A stretch of DNA of 64,000 nucleotides, from contig NZ_CP092915.1 in NCBI RefSeq assembly GCF_022557175.1, positions 1,364,001 through 1,428,000 of the forward strand, in the 5' to 3' direction. Made by a program: the position numbers and the translations under genes. This stretch comes from Mycolicibacterium sp. YH-1. GTDB taxonomy: Bacteria > Actinomycetota > Actinomycetes > Mycobacteriales > Mycobacteriaceae. Within the stretch, counting starts at the first letter, position 1, and every line of letters starts with the position of its first letter. A model generated the notes under the pieces. That model was not told the origin of the DNA and did no database searches. It was given only the letters and a program-made list of their open reading frames with translations. Of the stretch, positions 29,016 to 37,812 are shown piece after piece.

Positions 29016-30231
29016 CTAGCGCTCCGTCGCCGGATGGGGGCACAACACCACCATCACAGAGGCCACGACCAGTAGTGCAAATGACAACCAGAAGCCTCCG
29101 CTGATTCCCCAGGTGCCGTCGGCGATAACTCCGGAAAGCACGGGTCCAAGGGCTTGCCCAAGCGAGAAGGCGACAGTCAGCAGCGCTATTGAAGCGGTCC
29201 AAATCGGTTGAGGCAGAGTACGTTGCACGATGATTGTCACCACCGCCGGTCCTGCCATGAAGCCGATGCCGAAGACTACGGCGGAAGCGAATGCGCCCAC
29301 GATCCCCGGTATCAATAGAACGGGAAGTATGCCGAGCGCGACGACGAAGCTCACCACCGCTGGAGCGATGCGCGAGTGAAGACGATGGAGTACGTATCCC
29401 CACACGAAAAGCGTGCCAGCCATACAGGCGACTCCCAACACGATGAAGAACACCGCGACCGTTCCGGGAGATGAACCCTGCTGCTTGAGAAGCGCAGCCA
29501 CGAACGTCATGTAGGTGACGTAGCCCGCACCGAACAGTACGTACCACAGAAAGGTCGGTAACAGTCGAAGCGACGTCCTGTCCAGGGGCGCTCTACCCGG
29601 GGCCACCTGCACGCACTGGCGTGCTCCGTAGAGCGCCGGAACGACGAGTCCGGCCGCCACAATTCCCAGTATCAGCCAGCCTTCACGCCAACCGCGCTCA
29701 CCCCAGTGTTCAAGAGACCATGGCACACCAATGCCTGCCAACACGATCCCAACCCCAACGCCGGACATGTAGATGCTGACGATCTGCGACGAGCGTCCTC
29801 GCCCGGAGACCATAACTCGCGACGCCAACGCCGCACCAACGATGAAGACGATGGCGGTCGCGTATCCGCCCATGGCACGAATTAGGTTTAGCCACAGATA
29901 ATTTGACAGCAGCGCGGTCAGCAGCAACGACACGGCACTGATTGCCATTCCGCCCACGAAGCACCGAAGCTCGCCGAAGCGTCTAGCGACGAGCCCCGTT
30001 GTCGCCGCGCCAATGAGATAGCCCGCGGCATTTGATGCGGTAATTCCCCCCGACACTGCGAAACTCCACCCCAAGTCTGCGCGCATGGGGGGGGAGCAGC
30101 AGCGTATAGGCGAATCGGGTGAAGGCCAGCGCAACAACGGGACCCGCCGATAGGCACAGCGCAATCACGACTGGATGCGCAGTGCTGCGCGACTCAGCGC
30201 CGCCAACGCCGGCTGTGAGGCTTGTGTCCAT
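29016..30231 (-). pseudogene. MFS transporter (YbfB/YjiJ-like), frameshifted in an 8-base G/C tract
   Basis: Two overlapping frames together give one intact-looking transporter of about 404 residues. The first, from ATG 30231, reads MDTSLTAGVGG to AFTRFAYTLLLPP. The second continues MRADLGWSFAVSGGITASNAAGYLIGAATTGLVARRFG through about eleven further helices to the stop at 29016. They meet at a run of eight C on the coding strand (G at 30087-30094). Seven would restore LLLPPMRADLG, the usual YbfB/YjiJ N-terminus. The defect is therefore a one-base insertion: a true mutation, a phase-variable tract or a sequencing error. The gene is divergent from the ridA operon and may supply its transporter. 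Confidence 0.8.
30087..30094. repeat. Homopolymer tract (8 G) at the MFS frameshift
   Basis: Eight consecutive G on the plus strand sit exactly where the two halves of the MFS gene change frame. Removing one base restores a continuous protein. Such tracts are prone to slipped-strand mispairing and to sequencing miscalls. Confidence 0.9.
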
Positions 30232-30321
30232 CAGTGAGGATTCCTTCCAGAGGAGGACTCGGTGTGCATGCCGCGTGGGCAGACCGAGCGATGGGCCGCC
30301 AATCGTCGCGCGACCAGTTCT

Positions 30322-30351
30322 ACAATAGAAGAATCTTGGAGTCGATCTCAA
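30322..30351 (-). promoter_or_regulatory. Putative promoter of the MFS gene
   Basis: On the minus strand TTGAGA (30346-30351), an 18-base spacer and TATTGT (30322-30327) form a SigA-like promoter about 90 bases upstream of the MFS start. Confidence 0.45.
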
Positions 30352-30528
30352 GTGGTGGTGGAACCGTAACCTCGGCGTGTATCCCTCGATCGTGCCGAAT
30401 GATCTACCGCCCCGGCTGGTCGCTATCTGCAGACAAGACCCATTGTCCTGCAGGTAAGTGAACTACGGGTGGCGACTGCAGCGTCCGACTCTGGGCGGCG
30501 TGGTCGATTGGCCCCGTCGAAACAATGC

Positions 30529-30557
30529 TTGGCAGTGGCGCGGAGGTGATGTACCTT
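30529..30557 (+). promoter_or_regulatory. Putative promoter of the ridA-amidase operon
   Basis: TTGGCA (30529-30534) and TACCTT (30552-30557) are separated by 17 bases, about 75 bases before the ridA start. It would drive the tightly packed five-gene run up to the XRE-cupin gene. Confidence 0.5.
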
Positions 30558-30635
30558 ATCTCCAATACAAGAAATTGCCGACGGGGATGCTCGACAAGAT
30601 GGCGCCGCGCCGGTCTCTGGCAGAGGAGGATGCAG

Positions 30636-31028
30636 TTGTCAGCCACGAGTGAGCTAGCCAGCCCGCTAGGTCCATACAGTCATGCTGCGACCGGCGGCGG
30701 TCTCATCTTCTGTGCCGGGCAACTGGCCCTCGACCCGAATACCTCAGAACCGTTGGCACACCTCGACATTGACGGCCAAACCAGGATCGTGCTCGCGAAC
30801 TTGGCGACGGTCCTCGACGGCTACGGCGCCACATTGGATGACGTACTTCGCACGACCGTGTACCTGCGCAGCCTTGACGACTATGCATCGATGAACGCGG
30901 TCTATCGCGAGTTCTTCGGCGCGCACAGGCCAGCGCGCGCCACCATGGAGATCAGCGCACTCCTCGGCAACCTGGCCGTCGAGATCGACGCTGTAGCCGT
31001 CCTTCCCGTCCCGAACCAACACCGTTAA
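30636..31028 (+). CDS. RidA-family enamine/imine deaminase-like protein
   Basis: The 130-residue protein has the RidA core: SPLGPYSHAATGGGLIFCAGQLALDP, DDVLRTTVYLRSLDDYASMNAVY, and RPARATMEI carrying the conserved arginine that binds the carboxylate. RidA proteins hydrolyse reactive enamines/imines, and RutC-type members act within pyrimidine or ureide catabolism. TTG 30636 is preferred as the start: AGGAGG at 30624-30629 is six bases from it, whereas the ATG at 30630 directly abuts that site. The stop overlaps a possible ATG of the next gene. As first gene of the operon it may detoxify an imine made by the downstream amidohydrolase or amidase. Confidence 0.88.
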   Translation: MSATSELASPLGPYSHAATGGGLIFCAGQLALDPNTSEPLAHLDIDGQTRIVLANLATVLDGYGATLDDVLRTTVYLRSLDDYASMNAVYREFFGAHRPARATMEISALLGNLAVEIDAVAVLPVPNQHR

Positions 31029-31048
31029 TGCACAGTGACAGGAGAATC

Positions 31049-32686
31049 ATGACGCCTACCTCAACCCCCTTCATCGTGGCGGCGAGGCAAATCACCACTC
31101 TCGCAGGCGCTGACGTGGAGGCGATGACAGTCCTAGGTGACCGGGTAGCCGCGGTCGGAGCACTGCGCGATCTTCGCGACCAGTTCGCCACCGCCGAGGT
31201 CGTCGAGCTTCCTGATGCCCACATCGTGCCGGGTTTCAACGATGCGCACTGCCATCCGTCGGTCACCTCCGAGACGCGCCTTCGCTTGGACGTATCGCCC
31301 GCGACGATCGGCTCCGTCGAGGGCCTCCTATCGCGCCTCAAGGAACGTGCCGACTCTGTTGCCGACGGTGAGTGGATCTTTGCAGCGGGCTTCAATCCAA
31401 ACCGCTTACCGCGCAATGAGCCCCGGATCAACCGCGACATTCTCGACCGGATCTCCACGACGAAGCCGATCGCTGTAGTGCTGTTCAACTGGCATATCGC
31501 CGTGGTCAACACTGCTGCGCTTCGGCTGCTCGACGTCGACGACCGCACTTCGGATCCCGTTGGTGGCGAGTACGGTCGAGACAGTGCGGGACGTCTCGAC
31601 GGCTGGCTTATCGAGCAGGCCTTTCTCAACCCATACTGGGCGGCTACCGGCCAGACTCCCTGGGTCGCGGACCTACCGCAGGACATGCTCGTCGACGCGC
31701 TGGTGGAGGAGAACGACTTCCTGCACTCCGTCGGCATCACCTCGTATTGCGACGCCATCGTCACCCCTCGCATATGGCGGACGTACGAGGCCGCCCGAGC
31801 ACGGGGACAACTGACACCTCGAGTGGGAATGCTGCTGTGGAGCACGTATTTCGAGAGCATCGCACAGCTGGGCCTGCGTTCGGGATTCGGTGACGAGCAT
31901 CTCCGCTTCGTGGGCGTCAAGGTCATGTACGACGGGGCGCTCAGCGGCGGGACGTGCCTGTGCAGCCAGACCTATGCGAGTGGGACGGGCAGCGACAACG
32001 GTCTGCAGTTGGTTGACCGCGACGAGTTCAACCAACTCGTAAGCGATGTACACGAATCAGGAAATCGGATCTGCGTTCATGCCAACGGAGATCGAGCGAT
32101 ATCGGAGGTTCTCGATGCGATCGAACTCGCCAGAAGTCGGGACCCCCGGAATGGCATCAATCACAGAATCGAGCACTGCAGCATGGTCGACACGACCTTG
32201 CTCGAGCGGATCAAACGCTCAGGCACAACGCCCGTTCCGTTTAGCGGCGCTATCCGGCAGCATGCAAGTCACATGGTGGAGTACTACGGCCGCGAACGTA
32301 CCGCTCAGATCCTCCCTCACAAGGCATTCCTTGACGGCGGCATAACCATCGCCGGATCGTCGGACTACCCCACGACCCCGATTGAGCCCTTGACCGCTCT
32401 GCAATCGCTACTCACTCGCGCCTCTGCGACCGACGGCACGGTTCACGGCGCAGACCAGCGACTCTCGATCCGCGAAGCCCTCTCCATTTACACCATCGGA
32501 TCGGCCGTCGCGACCGGCGAACAGCATCTCAAAGGGCAACTAAAGCCGGGGATGCTGGCTGACTTCACCGTGCTCGATACGAATATCGTTGAGGATCCCG
32601 ACAGTGTCGGCTCGACATCCGTACTGCAGACATGGGTCGGCGGTACCAACGTGTGGAGCGCTCGTGGACACGGGCTGAGCCGATGA
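31049..32686 (+). CDS. YtcJ-like metal-dependent amidohydrolase (second copy)
   Basis: The 545-residue protein has HxH in VPGFNDAHCHPSV, the VKVMYDGALSGGTCL region corresponding to the metal-bridging segment, histidines in ICVHANGDRAI and HRIEHCSMVD, and AGSSDYPTTPIEPL with the terminal aspartate. ATG 31049 is chosen because AGGAGA lies four bases before it; ATG 31028, overlapping the ridA stop, has no such site. It differs from the first YtcJ-like enzyme (13.8-15.4 kb) in the loop after the third histidine, so substrates probably differ. Its ATGA overlap with the amidase indicates sequential action on the same amide or ureide. Confidence 0.88.
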   Translation: MTPTSTPFIVAARQITTLAGADVEAMTVLGDRVAAVGALRDLRDQFATAEVVELPDAHIVPGFNDAHCHPSVTSETRLRLDVSPATIGSVEGLLSRLKERADSVADGEWIFAAGFNPNRLPRNEPRINRDILDRISTTKPIAVVLFNWHIAVVNTAALRLLDVDDRTSDPVGGEYGRDSAGRLDGWLIEQAFLNPYWAATGQTPWVADLPQDMLVDALVEENDFLHSVGITSYCDAIVTPRIWRTYEAARARGQLTPRVGMLLWSTYFESIAQLGLRSGFGDEHLRFVGVKVMYDGALSGGTCLCSQTYASGTGSDNGLQLVDRDEFNQLVSDVHESGNRICVHANGDRAISEVLDAIELARSRDPRNGINHRIEHCSMVDTTLLERIKRSGTTPVPFSGAIRQHASHMVEYYGRERTAQILPHKAFLDGGITIAGSSDYPTTPIEPLTALQSLLTRASATDGTVHGADQRLSIREALSIYTIGSAVATGEQHLKGQLKPGMLADFTVLDTNIVEDPDSVGSTSVLQTWVGGTNVWSARGHGLSR

Positions 32687-34056
32687 GCGCGAACGAACTG
32701 CCCGACGAGCCGTGGGACAGCGACGTGGCGCATCTGCTGCAGCAGTCGATGACACACGTGCGCCAGCTGTTCCTGTCCGGAGACGTGTCACCGGTGGCCG
32801 TCACCCGTGCAGCCCTAGACCGTATCGAGAGCAATGAACGCCTCGGCGCGTTCGCCCAGGTGGATCGTGATGGCGCTCTCAAAGCCGCCGCGGCCTCGGA
32901 GGATCGATACCGGCGGTCCGTCAGCCGCGGCCCCCTCGACGGCATAACCATCTCCGTCAAGGACATCATCGCCGCCGAGGGACTTCAATGGGAGGCGGGC
33001 TCAGCTGTCCTCTCCGGCCAGCGGGCGGCCCACGACGCGGCGGCGGTTGCGACGTTGCGGAGAGAAGGCGCTGTCATCGTGGGTAAGACTGCGCTCGACG
33101 AATTCGCGCTGACCACAACCGGACCTGTCCTGAACCCCGTGTCTGAGGATCTGACCGCAGGTGGCTCCAGCTGCGGGTCCGCGGTCGCCGTTCGGACGGG
33201 CATGTCCTTTGCCGATCTCGCTACCGACACCGGCGGCAGCGTGCGCATTCCCGCTCACTGCTGTCACGTCACCGGGTTGAAGCCCACCCGCTCACTGCTG
33301 CCCCTCGACGGAGTGTTGCCGCTCGCACACTCGCTTGATCATCTCGGGATAATCACGCGCACCGTGGAGGACAGCGCTGTCGTTCTCGGCGGGTTGCTGA
33401 CCGGCGGCTCGCCCGTCGACGTCCGATCGATCCCGGCGCCGACGGACCTCCGAATCGGTGTACCGACCAATCTTCGCTTCCACGGCACCCGCGCAGAAGG
33501 GGAGTACTGGCGATCAGTGCAAGCGCTGGAGTCGCTCGGTATGCGTCGCGTCGATGTCACGCTTCCTGATCTCGACGTGGTCGCCGACGTGCATCAGGCG
33601 ATCCTGCGCACGGAGATGCGTGGCTACCACGCCGGGAGGTTCGGTCGCAGTGAGAACCGCTACGGCCCTGGTCTCCACGAGTTCATCTGGGGCCAGCCTA
33701 CCGTGACCGCCGGGCAGTACCTCCAGGCTCAACGCGTACGCGCCGAGCTTGCCGGCGCAGTCAGCAAGCAGCTCGGCACATGTGCTGTGCTGGCATTGCC
33801 GACCCTTCTCGTCGACATTCCCTCGGCCGGTCAATACGAGATCGACCTCGACGGAATGCCGACGTTTGCGACCAGTGCAATGGTGCGACTCACCGCCCTC
33901 TTCGACCATACGGGTCATCCTGCGGTCACGGTCCCACTGAACACCGGCTCGCACAACGCTTTTGACAGCATTCAACTTGTCGCCGGCTACTTCGACGACG
34001 CGTTCCTCCTCGCCTTCGGACAATTCTGTCAACAGCTTCTCCAGGACGCGAGATGA
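32683..34056 (+). CDS. Amidase signature-family enzyme
   Basis: The 457-residue enzyme has the Ser-cisSer-Lys triad: K93 in ITISVKDI, the cis-serine in TAGGSSCGSAVAV (S162-S163) and the nucleophile S186 in TDTGGSVRIPAHCCHVTGLKPT. Amidase-signature enzymes hydrolyse carboxamides, carbamates such as allophanate, and acyl amides. The glycine-rich stretch has Cys in the usual GGSSGGSA, a small variation. ATGA overlaps on both sides tie it to the amidohydrolase and to the urea-transporter-like gene, consistent with ammonia or urea being a product. Confidence 0.92.
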   Translation: MSANELPDEPWDSDVAHLLQQSMTHVRQLFLSGDVSPVAVTRAALDRIESNERLGAFAQVDRDGALKAAAASEDRYRRSVSRGPLDGITISVKDIIAAEGLQWEAGSAVLSGQRAAHDAAAVATLRREGAVIVGKTALDEFALTTTGPVLNPVSEDLTAGGSSCGSAVAVRTGMSFADLATDTGGSVRIPAHCCHVTGLKPTRSLLPLDGVLPLAHSLDHLGIITRTVEDSAVVLGGLLTGGSPVDVRSIPAPTDLRIGVPTNLRFHGTRAEGEYWRSVQALESLGMRRVDVTLPDLDVVADVHQAILRTEMRGYHAGRFGRSENRYGPGLHEFIWGQPTVTAGQYLQAQRVRAELAGAVSKQLGTCAVLALPTLLVDIPSAGQYEIDLDGMPTFATSAMVRLTALFDHTGHPAVTVPLNTGSHNAFDSIQLVAGYFDDAFLLAFGQFCQQLLQDAR

Positions 34057-35126
34057 GCACCCTTGCCGCGCTGGGCCGGATGTCGCTGACCGTCGGTTCG
34101 GCATGCACAGGAACGATGCCGAAAGTGGCAGAACGTCTCAGCCGAAACAGCTTGACTGGTTTCATGGACGCTGCGCTTCGGGGCGTCGGAATGGCTGGGT
34201 TCGCGAACAATCCCCTCAGCGGGATGCTGTTCCTTGCTGCCGCCTTCTCGATATCGCCCTGGCTTGGGTTTTCCGTCATCTTCGCTGGAATGGTGTCCAC
34301 GGGCACCGCGCTAGCGCTGTCATTGGATCGCCACGACGTCCGAGCCGGCTTGTACGGCTACAACGGGGCGCTCGTCGGCGGTGGGTTTGCGACATTTCTG
34401 GCGCCGGCATGGGATGTTGTGATCGTCTGCTACATGATCGCGGGCGCGGCATTGTCGACAGTCGTCATGGCCGGTCTCATTCACGTAATGGCGAAGGGGT
34501 GGGGCGTCCCTCCGGTGGCAATTCCGTTCAACCTCATCGTCATCGGGCTCCTTCTTGCTGCGCAGACAGTCGACCGTGGGCGCGCCGGCCCGCTTGTCGG
34601 CACGAGTGAACCCGTCAGCCAGGTAGCAGTGAATCAGCCAACGGCCATCAACATCGCCGACGCCCTCGCACATGGCATTGGTCAGGTGGTGTTTGCGGGA
34701 ACTCTCACGGCCGCTGCGCTCGTGTTGACCGGGATACTGATCTGCTGCTGGTACAGCGCACTACTCGCGGTCCTGGGTTCGGCAACCGCCGCGTTGACGG
34801 CGGCCGCCCTCGGCACAGACCCCTCCGCGATCAACATGGGACTGCTCGGGTTGAATGGCTTCTTGACGTGCGTCGCCCTCGGAGCCATCTTCGTGCAGCG
34901 GCGCACCGTCTACACAGTGATCCTCGGCATCGTCGGCGCAGCCGCCGCCACCGTTACGGCTCTGGCGCTCAACAGGATTGTCATCGAACTGGGTCTACCT
35001 GGATCGATCACCCTCGCTTATTGCATCGTCACGCCGTTGTTTGTCGGCGCGAAGTTCCTCTCTCCGCGACTGCATCCCGAATCACCGGCTGTGGTCGCGC
35101 CCAGATCAGCACCAGCGGCGCGTTGA
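34053..35126 (+). CDS. Urea transporter (UT family)-like membrane protein
   Basis: The 357-residue protein has about ten hydrophobic segments arranged as the two repeats of UT channels. Each repeat carries a signature: LYGYNGALVGGGFATF with FNLIVIG, and ADALAHGIGQVVFAG with GLLGLNGFLTCVALG. These match the bacterial urea channel fold. No urease gene is visible nearby, so it may export or import urea, or a related small amide, handled by the adjacent amidase. Its ATG overlaps the amidase stop. I am confident of the family and unsure of the permeant. Confidence 0.82.
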   Translation: MSTLAALGRMSLTVGSACTGTMPKVAERLSRNSLTGFMDAALRGVGMAGFANNPLSGMLFLAAAFSISPWLGFSVIFAGMVSTGTALALSLDRHDVRAGLYGYNGALVGGGFATFLAPAWDVVIVCYMIAGAALSTVVMAGLIHVMAKGWGVPPVAIPFNLIVIGLLLAAQTVDRGRAGPLVGTSEPVSQVAVNQPTAINIADALAHGIGQVVFAGTLTAAALVLTGILICCWYSALLAVLGSATAALTAAALGTDPSAINMGLLGLNGFLTCVALGAIFVQRRTVYTVILGIVGAAAATVTALALNRIVIELGLPGSITLAYCIVTPLFVGAKFLSPRLHPESPAVVAPRSAPAAR

Positions 35127-35183
35127 TCTGTCTGGCACTGGATCAACAGCGAGGCCATCCGCCTTCGGTAGGCTGCGCAGATT

Positions 35184-35741
35184 ATGCATGACGAAGTCGT
35201 CTTCGGTAAACGGGTCCGGGAGATCAGACATCAGTCCGGATTGACACTCGATGCACTGGCATCGAGAAGCGGAGTATCGCGAGCAGCGCTTTCAAAGATC
35301 GAACGGTGCGAGCGGAGTCCCGGTCTCGAAATCGCCGTGAAAATCGCCGACGCTCTCGGAACGAACCTGGCACAACTACTCGGTGGCGCCGAAGAACCGG
35401 CCGGATCCGAAGTCCTGCGAGGTGCCCAGCCCTCGCTCACGGATGAAGCGACTGGCGTCAAACGCGAATCGCTGTTTCCCACAACGCCAGGGGTCGAGGT
35501 TGTGCGATTTACGTTCCCCCCTGGCGCGGGCGCCGGACCCTTCTCATCCCACGGCCCCCGAAGCCAGGAAATATTCGTCATGCTCGACGGGGCAGTGTCG
35601 ATACAAACCGGCAGCGGAATCCTTCATCTCGGGGCGCACGATATTGCGACCATCTCAGGCGCGGAAGAACACTCCCTGCGCAATGTCGGGCGAAGCGACG
35701 CGACGCTCCTTGTCTTTATCATCCGGCCCGAAACGATGTGA
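35184..35741 (+). CDS. XRE-family regulator with C-terminal cupin domain
   Basis: The 185-residue protein has an N-terminal lambda-repressor-like helix-turn-helix (residues about 8-60, IRHQSGLTLDALASRSGVSRAALSKIERCERSPGLEIAVKIADAL). A cupin fold follows (about 105-180) with FSSHGPRSQEIFVMLDGAVSIQTGSGILHLGAHDIATISGAEEHSLRN. This is the common architecture of regulators that sense a small metabolite of the operon they control. It is the last gene of the cluster, 57 bases after the transporter, and is the obvious local regulator. Confidence 0.9.
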   Translation: MHDEVVFGKRVREIRHQSGLTLDALASRSGVSRAALSKIERCERSPGLEIAVKIADALGTNLAQLLGGAEEPAGSEVLRGAQPSLTDEATGVKRESLFPTTPGVEVVRFTFPPGAGAGPFSSHGPRSQEIFVMLDGAVSIQTGSGILHLGAHDIATISGAEEHSLRNVGRSDATLLVFIIRPETM

Positions 35742-35923
35742 ATCATGCGTAGGGCAGTGCGGCAGATGCTGACCAACTGAACCAAATAGATGCAGGTGAG
35801 CGTCACTCCGGTGCGGCCCGCTGCCCAACCTTGACGATGAGTTTCGCGATTGCGACGGGTCTGACCCATTGTGCGCAGGAAAAGCAATGGCAGATCGTCG
35901 GTACCCGTCGCTACGGTTGAGCC

Positions 35924-36880
35924 ATGACTGCCCCGGCCATCGAGGCCATCGATCTCGTCAAGCGCTTCGATGACTTCACCGCCGTAGACGGCGTCAGCTT
36001 CAGCGTTCCGCAGGGCACCGTCATGGGGCTGCTCGGCCCGAACGGCGCTGGCAAGACCACCACGGTCCGCATGATGACGACGCTCTCGGCACCCACCAGC
36101 GGGACGGCCAGGGTGGCCGGGTACGACGTCCGCACCGAGCCCGACAAGGTGCGCAGCAATATGGGCCTGACCGGTCAGGTGGCCACCGTGGACGAGCTGC
36201 TGACCGGCCGGGAGAACATCCGGATGATCGGCGGCCTCTACGGCATCGGACGGCGGGACCTCGTCAAGCTCGGAGACCGACTGCTGGAGCAGTTCTCGAT
36301 CGCCGACGCGGCCGACCGTCCGGTGAAGTCGTACTCCGGCGGTATGCGGCGACGGCTGGACCTCGCGGTCAGCCTGATCGCGTCACCGCCCGTGCTGTTT
36401 CTCGACGAACCCACCACAGGCCTGGATCCGCGCAGCCGCAGCGATCTGTGGGAGGTGCTGCGTGAACTCGTGGCCGCCGGCACCACACTGCTGCTGACCA
36501 CGCAGTATCTCGAGGAGGCCGACCAGTTGGCCGATGACATCGTGGTGATGGACCACGGCCGAATCATCGCCAGGGGCACGCCACTGCAGCTCAAGGAGCA
36601 GGCCGGCAACGCCAGCCTCGTCGTGACGGTGTCCCACGCGGCGGACCTGCCAGCCGCGCGCGACCTGCTGCTCCGCACGGGCGCCGAGGTGCACGTCGAC
36701 ACCGGCGCGCGGCAGCTCACCGCATCTGCCGAAGGCATCGCCGCGCTGACCACTGTGGCCGGCTGGCTGCAGGACAATCGCATCGAGGTCGACGACATCG
36801 GACTGTCCCGGCCGAGTCTGGACGACGTCTTCCTGTCCCTGACCGGACACCGCGCCGAGGACGAGGAGAAGTCCGCATGA
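35924..36880 (+). CDS. ABC exporter ATP-binding subunit, DrrA-like
   Basis: The 318-residue ATPase has Walker A GLLGPNGAGKTTTVRMM, signature KSYSGGMRRRLDLA, Walker B PVLFLDEPTTGLDP and the H-loop glutamine variant LLLTTQYLEEADQLADD. The extra 90 residues at the C-terminus are the DrrA-type domain. The pair with the following permease resembles daunorubicin/drug or lipid exporters (DrrAB). The ATG lies a few bases after GGTTGAGCC with no strong ribosome site, so the message may be nearly leaderless. In mycobacteria such pairs also move lipids, and the substrate cannot be told here. Confidence 0.9.
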   Translation: MTAPAIEAIDLVKRFDDFTAVDGVSFSVPQGTVMGLLGPNGAGKTTTVRMMTTLSAPTSGTARVAGYDVRTEPDKVRSNMGLTGQVATVDELLTGRENIRMIGGLYGIGRRDLVKLGDRLLEQFSIADAADRPVKSYSGGMRRRLDLAVSLIASPPVLFLDEPTTGLDPRSRSDLWEVLRELVAAGTTLLLTTQYLEEADQLADDIVVMDHGRIIARGTPLQLKEQAGNASLVVTVSHAADLPAARDLLLRTGAEVHVDTGARQLTASAEGIAALTTVAGWLQDNRIEVDDIGLSRPSLDDVFLSLTGHRAEDEEKSA

Positions 36881-37731
36881 CCACCGTCGCATCCCCGACC
36901 GATTCCGGCACGGCGGCGCAGCGTCCGTTGATCCGCCCCACCAATATCGCGCAGCAGTCCTGGATCATGGTGAAGCGGAACATGATCCACACCAAGCGGA
37001 TGCCTGAGATGCTCAGCGACGTCACGGTGCAACCGATCATGTTCGTGCTGTTGTTCGCCTTCGTGTTCGGCGCGTCGATCGCGACGAGGGGAGGCGCGTC
37101 CTACCGGGAGTTCCTGCTGCCGGGCATTCAGGCCCAGACCATCGTGTTCACGGCGTTCGTGGTGTCCACCGGTATCACCGCCGACCTGGAGAAGGGCATC
37201 ATCGACCGGTTCCGGTCGCTGCCGATCCGGCGCTCGGCGGTACTGATTGGCCGCAGTGTGGCCAGCCTGCTGCACTCCTCCATCGGTGTCGTGGTGATGG
37301 CGGTGACGGGGCTGTGCATCGGGTGGCGGATCCGGGGGAGCGTCGCTGAGGCGGTACTCGCGTTCGCGCTGATCCTGGTGTTCGGTTTCGGGATGATCTG
37401 GTTCGGCATCCTGATCGGCTCGATCATGCGCTCGGTGGAGGCCGTCAACGGCGTCATGTTCACGGTGCTGTTCCCGATCACGTTCCTGGCCAACACGTTC
37501 GCGCCCACCGAGCCGATGCCGCGGTGGCTGCGGGTGGTCGCCGAGTGGAATCCGGTGTCATCGCTGGCTCAGGCCATGCGTGAGTTGTGGGGCAACGGGC
37601 CCGCCGCGCCGCCGGATGCGCAACTACCCCTGCACCATCCGGTGCTGGCCACCATTCTGTGGTCTGTGGCGATCACCGCGGTCATTGCGCCGTTCGCGCT
37701 GCGCGCCTACGCGCGACGTACCTCCGACTGA
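36877..37731 (+). CDS. ABC-2 type exporter permease, DrrB-like
   Basis: The 284-residue membrane protein has six predicted helices. The ABC-2 features are MLSDVTVQPIMFVLLFAFVFG, YREFLLPGIQAQTIVF, LEKGIIDRFRSLPIRRSAVLIGRS (the coupling region) and FPITFLANTFAPTEPMPRWLR. It starts at an ATGA overlap with the ATPase gene. Together they form a complete two-gene half-transporter exporter. Confidence 0.9.
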   Translation: MTTVASPTDSGTAAQRPLIRPTNIAQQSWIMVKRNMIHTKRMPEMLSDVTVQPIMFVLLFAFVFGASIATRGGASYREFLLPGIQAQTIVFTAFVVSTGITADLEKGIIDRFRSLPIRRSAVLIGRSVASLLHSSIGVVVMAVTGLCIGWRIRGSVAEAVLAFALILVFGFGMIWFGILIGSIMRSVEAVNGVMFTVLFPITFLANTFAPTEPMPRWLRVVAEWNPVSSLAQAMRELWGNGPAAPPDAQLPLHHPVLATILWSVAITAVIAPFALRAYARRTSD

Positions 37732-37774
37732 GCGATCCCGGCTTCGGCTGTCCCAGGCCTCGTGCCGCGTCCTG

Positions 37775-37808
37775 TTGACAAGGCCTGAGTTCACCAAACT
37801 ATACTCAG
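37775..37808 (+). promoter_or_regulatory. Promoter with 19-base spacer and dyad upstream of the Fe-S protein gene
   Basis: TTGACA (37775-37780) and TATACT (37800-37805) are both near-consensus but 19 bases apart. The dyad CTGAGT (37785-37790) ... ACTCAG (37803-37808) straddles the spacer and -10. The -10 lies seven bases before the ATG, so the transcript would be essentially leaderless. Long spacers of this kind need an activator such as a MerR-family protein, or may be weak without one. Confidence 0.6.
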
Positions 37809-37812
37809 CAAT

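Larger units (their letters stand above)
30232..30635. other. 404-base divergent intergenic region, MFS gene / ridA operon
   Basis: No convincing coding sequence is seen. The region holds a minus-strand promoter toward the MFS gene (30322-30351) and a plus-strand promoter toward ridA (30529-30557), each listed separately. Its base composition is less GC-rich than the backbone, like the genes on both sides. It is the obvious place for the XRE-cupin regulator at the end of the cluster to act, but no clear dyad was found. Confidence 0.5.
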
